Assembly: GCA_964591455.1 (NCBI GenBank)
Contig: CAZQDZ010000025.1
Location: forward strand, 4,026 to 68,025
Source: RFSX01 sp964591455
Lineage (GTDB): Bacteria > Bacteroidota > Bacteroidia > Chitinophagales > Saprospiraceae
Direction: 5' to 3'
DNA: 64,000 nucleotides
A program made the position numbers and the translations under genes. Position 1 is the stretch's first letter. Each line of letters opens with the position of its first letter. This document shows positions 61,018 to 64,000 of this stretch, in pieces. A model generated the notes under the pieces. The model was not told the DNA's origin. It saw only the letters and a list, made by a program, of their open reading frames with translations, and ran no database searches.

Positions 61018-63765
61018 TTATGGCTTAATTTCTTTTTTCGCCTTTTCAAAATCCCCAGCTTTGACATAAACCATTTTTTTATGATCTATGTGCTTTTTCA
61101 TTGCCATATTGACTTCTTTTAAAGACAGACCTCTAATTTTATCTTCTAGTTCTTGTGACCATTCCATTTTTCTATCTAGAATAAGATTATTGCCTAATTG
61201 GCCAGTTAATCTTCTGTCCTGTGATCTAGATACATTTTGAGATTGCAACCAACCATTTCTTGCTGCATCCAATTCTTCCTGCGTAAACCCATCCGTCATA
61301 ACCTTTTCTATTTCCTCTTTAAAAGCCTCTTGTACTTTGAAAGTGTTTTCTGGAGCAGAAATGGCATAAGCACCAAAGTTTCCACTATCATCTTGTGAGC
61401 TGGCATTGAACCAAGACCCGACACCGTAACTAAGTCCTTCTTCTTGTCTGATTCTGGTTGCCAAACGAGAATTTAGAAAACCTCCTCCTAATATATAATT
61501 ACCGATCATCAGTGAAGCGTAATCATCATGCTCATCATTTATCTGCAATGGCATGCCTGCAAAAAACATTGAGTTAGATTTATCTGGTGTTTCTATCTTT
61601 TCGTCTGAAGGCTTAACAGCAAGATATGGATTAGAGATTCTTTCATAATCAACATCATTTGCCCACTCGCCAAAGAGCATTTTTGATTTGGCCATTATCT
61701 TTTCTTCATCGAAATCTCCTACCACTGATAAAGTCCCATTCTGACCACCGTAAAATGTTTTGTGAAAATCTTTTACATCTTCTAGAGTGAGTTCTTTTAT
61801 TTCACTAATACCTTCTTCTAACGTAGGTACATACCTGATGTTTGTTTTTGGATATGGAGACAGTAACCTACTGAATGCATTATTAGCAAGTCCTTGTGGG
61901 TCTGAAAGGCTTTCTTCCCTAAAGGATAACTGCTCTTCTTTTAACTTATTAAACTCTTCTTCTGACATGTCTGGATTTGTTAGCATGTCATTAGCTAAAT
62001 CCATGACTGCTTCTAGATTATCATGGGTTGTCTCTATGTCAACCGTTGTGCCATATACGCCGCCATATATATTTACACGTGATTTAAGCGCATCCATCTT
62101 ATCCTGTATTTGTTGTCTGCTCATAGATTCAGTACCCTTGTCCAGCATCATAGCAGTAAATCTAGCAGCAGTACTTTTACCATATAAGGACTTTTCATCG
62201 CCATATCGAATCCTAAGCATTGCACGTACAGCATCTCCTCTGTTCTCCTTACTTAAAATAGCATACTCTAGACCGTTAGGGAAAGTTCCTGTCTTAGTTC
62301 TGCTATCAACATTTGCAGGTGAAGGATCAAACTCTTCTCCCATACTGATTTCCTCTTTGCCTTTGTAATTGGCTACAAGCGAGGTCACATTAGGGGCATC
62401 TGGTATCTCTGCTCTTTGTGGTTCATTCTCTGGTATAAATACACCAATAGTTCTATTAGACGGGATGAAGTATTTCTTAGCAGCGTCCACGACATCATCC
62501 TTTGATACATTTTCTACTCTGTCTCTAAATAAGAAGAACAACCTCCAATCACCTGCAGCAATAGACTCACTCATACTTAGACCTACTCGGTCACTTGCAT
62601 TATAAGATAGCTCCCAATTTTTCAGAATTCTTGACTTTGCTCTGTCTATTTCCTCCTGAGTCGGCGGGTTAGTTATGAGATTGTCCAATGTAGCCATCAT
62701 TTGATCTTTTGCATCGTCCAAGCTATTTTCCTTTCTTACATCAGCATTTAAGTAAATAAATCCACCTTCTTTGAGACTTGGAGCAAAGCCCCATTGCGAA
62801 GAAGCTAATTTTGTCTCCACCAGTTCCTTATAAAGTCTGCCACTAGGCTCTCCAGTTAATAATTCTTCGATTACAGATATAGCAGCAAAATCAGAATGAG
62901 AACCAGGAGGTGTATGATAAACTACAGCAATAGATTGTACATCACCTACTCTCTTAAGTGATACCAATTTTTCCCCGTCCTGAGTTGGTTCTTTAGTGTA
63001 GGTTGGGATTAACTTTCTTTCTGGTCTTTCAATATCTCCAAAGTGAGTTTTGATTAAACCCAAAGTTTTTGAAACATCAATTTTACCTGCTACCGTCAGG
63101 ACAGCATTGTCTGGCTGATAGTATTTTTTATAGAAAGCTTGTAGTCTATCTATTGGCACATTTTCCAAATCTGATCGTGCACCGATAGTCGTCTTGCCAT
63201 AGTTATGCCATTGGAATGCGGCACTTAGTACTCTTTTCATTAAGACACTTGATGGAAAATTTTCACCACTCTCATACTCATTTCTCACCACTGTCATTTC
63301 TGAATCAAGGTCTTCTTTAGCTATAAAGGAATTTACCATTCTGTCTGACTCCAAGTCTAAAGCCCATTCCAGGTTCTCATCACTTGCAGTAAAAGTTTCA
63401 TAGTAGTTAGTTCTGTCATACCAGGTAGTCCCGTTAGGCCTGGCACCATGTTCTGTAAGTTCTGCAGGAATGTCTGGATGGTCAGGTGAACCTTTAAATA
63501 CCAAATGTTCTAAAAGGTGAGCCATGCCAGTTTCACCATAGCCCTCATGCCGAGAACCTACGAGGTAGGTGATATTCACTGTAATTGTAGGTTTAGATTG
63601 GTCTGGGAATAATAGGATTTTCATTCCATTATCCATTTCATATTCTGTAATGCCTTCGACCTGAGCATTCATTTTAATACCCTCAGGTAATGATGTCTGC
63701 TGACCATATATAGTCAAGGACGATAGAAACAGAATAACGCTTAGAATTACATTATAACTTTTCAT
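61018..63765 (-). CDS. M16 family zinc peptidase, two-module pitrilysin/insulinase type
   Basis: A 915-residue protein with a signal peptide (cleavage near LTIYGQ, about 21). The inverted zinc motif HLLEH (residues 83-87: ligands His83 and His87, catalytic Glu86) is complemented by Glu163 in RNEYE. The second half (about 480-900) repeats the M16 fold without the motif, as in periplasmic pitrilysin-like enzymes. It should degrade peptides in the periplasm or at the outer membrane. The start at 63765 is preceded by AAAACTCAATT, a leader also seen before the genes at 36361 and 36877. It is monocistronic, with its own terminator. Confidence 0.93.
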   Translation of the reverse strand: MKSYNVILSVILFLSSLTIYGQQTSLPEGIKMNAQVEGITEYEMDNGMKILLFPDQSKPTITVNITYLVGSRHEGYGETGMAHLLEHLVFKGSPDHPDIPAELTEHGARPNGTTWYDRTNYYETFTASDENLEWALDLESDRMVNSFIAKEDLDSEMTVVRNEYESGENFPSSVLMKRVLSAAFQWHNYGKTTIGARSDLENVPIDRLQAFYKKYYQPDNAVLTVAGKIDVSKTLGLIKTHFGDIERPERKLIPTYTKEPTQDGEKLVSLKRVGDVQSIAVVYHTPPGSHSDFAAISVIEELLTGEPSGRLYKELVETKLASSQWGFAPSLKEGGFIYLNADVRKENSLDDAKDQMMATLDNLITNPPTQEEIDRAKSRILKNWELSYNASDRVGLSMSESIAAGDWRLFFLFRDRVENVSKDDVVDAAKKYFIPSNRTIGVFIPENEPQRAEIPDAPNVTSLVANYKGKEEISMGEEFDPSPANVDSRTKTGTFPNGLEYAILSKENRGDAVRAMLRIRYGDEKSLYGKSTAARFTAMMLDKGTESMSRQQIQDKMDALKSRVNIYGGVYGTTVDIETTHDNLEAVMDLANDMLTNPDMSEEEFNKLKEEQLSFREESLSDPQGLANNAFSRLLSPYPKTNIRYVPTLEEGISEIKELTLEDVKDFHKTFYGGQNGTLSVVGDFDEEKIMAKSKMLFGEWANDVDYERISNPYLAVKPSDEKIETPDKSNSMFFAGMPLQINDEHDDYASLMIGNYILGGGFLNSRLATRIRQEEGLSYGVGSWFNASSQDDSGNFGAYAISAPENTFKVQEAFKEEIEKVMTDGFTQEELDAARNGWLQSQNVSRSQDRRLTGQLGNNLILDRKMEWSQELEDKIRGLSLKEVNMAMKKHIDHKKMVYVKAGDFEKAKKEIKP

Positions 63766-64000
63766 TATAAAATTGAGTTTTAAAAAAGGTTGAGAAGAAA
63801 TGATTTAAATAGAATTAGCATTTACAATAATGCCCTAAGAACAAAACGGCAGGATTCGTCTAATTAGTCTAAGTTAAATATTATTTGCCTATACATAAAG
63901 TGATAAATATTGATACTCAATTAGTTAGGCTAATCGGGCAACAATTGGGCAACAAAAGTCTGATAATCAAGAGAATACAAAGGTAAATAAAGACAAATAC
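63766..64000. other. Upstream region of the M16 peptidase gene to the window edge
   Basis: AT-rich, with a tandem pair of GGGCAACAA (63936-63944 and 63947-63955, period 11). No gene start or promoter box could be assigned before the window ends. Confidence 0.4.

Noticed and set aside
63936..63955. Tandem GGGCAACAA as a possible attachment site of an integrated element.
   Set aside because: No integrase, tRNA gene or matching distal copy is visible, and the repeat is at the window edge.
1..64000. CRISPR arrays, insertion sequences or rRNA operons.
   Set aside because: No regularly spaced repeats, transposase ORFs or rRNA sequence were seen on either strand by eye.

Overview
This 64 kb window is chromosomal DNA from an AT-rich member of the Bacteroidota, most likely a Saprospiria-type gliding or surface-attached marine or aquatic bacterium. 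The evidence is the set of very large secreted proteins with type IX secretion (T9SS) C-terminal sorting domains, a PorP/SprF protein, HYR-like and SprB-like repeats, a DUF4293 protein, an ExbB/ExbD/ExbD cluster, TAnnTTTG promoter boxes and the near absence of Shine-Dalgarno sequences. The lineage is an inference from gene content.

Layout. 1-4.7 kb: the N-terminal part of an Xaa-Pro aminopeptidase, a NatA/NatB-like ABC exporter followed by an SH3-domain lipoprotein, and glutamate racemase. 5-10 kb: a minus-strand operon of a large Sdr-like surface lipoprotein, an ECF sigma factor and an overlapping inner-membrane/beta-barrel protein resembling the dual-membrane-spanning (Dma) anti-sigma factors. 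10-16.4 kb: a CBS-pair protein, an orphan Pycsar-effector-like membrane protein, a small secreted protein, a secreted reprolysin-like metalloprotease with a P-domain, and an AbrB-type regulator. 16.4-24.2 kb: a large outer-membrane protein, an animal-type haem peroxidase whose proximal histidine position is glutamine, a glycosylasparaginase and a NarL-type response regulator.

24.2-48.8 kb is the most striking part. A 2062-residue protein with eight cohesin-like modules, proline-rich linkers, SprB-like repeats and a gliding-type C-terminal domain overlaps a PorP/SprF gene by one base. It is flanked by three giant secreted proteins, and a fourth lies at 56-60 kb, that each carry a dockerin-like module, a following cohesin-like sandwich and a T9SS signal. 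None has a recognisable glycoside hydrolase; they carry HYR-like modules, a P-domain or a C-type lectin. The simplest reading is a T9SS-exported, non-cellulolytic cohesin-dockerin surface assembly, perhaps adhesive or matrix-forming.

48.9-64 kb is mainly housekeeping: RuvX/YqgF, peptide deformylase, viroplasmin-type RNase H, TatD, tRNA-Ser(GGA), the ExbB/ExbD proton channel cluster, DUF4293 and a DAO-family oxidoreductase. Then come the fourth dockerin protein, a thioredoxin-like lipoprotein and a two-domain M16 peptidase. No CRISPR array, insertion sequence or rRNA gene was seen.
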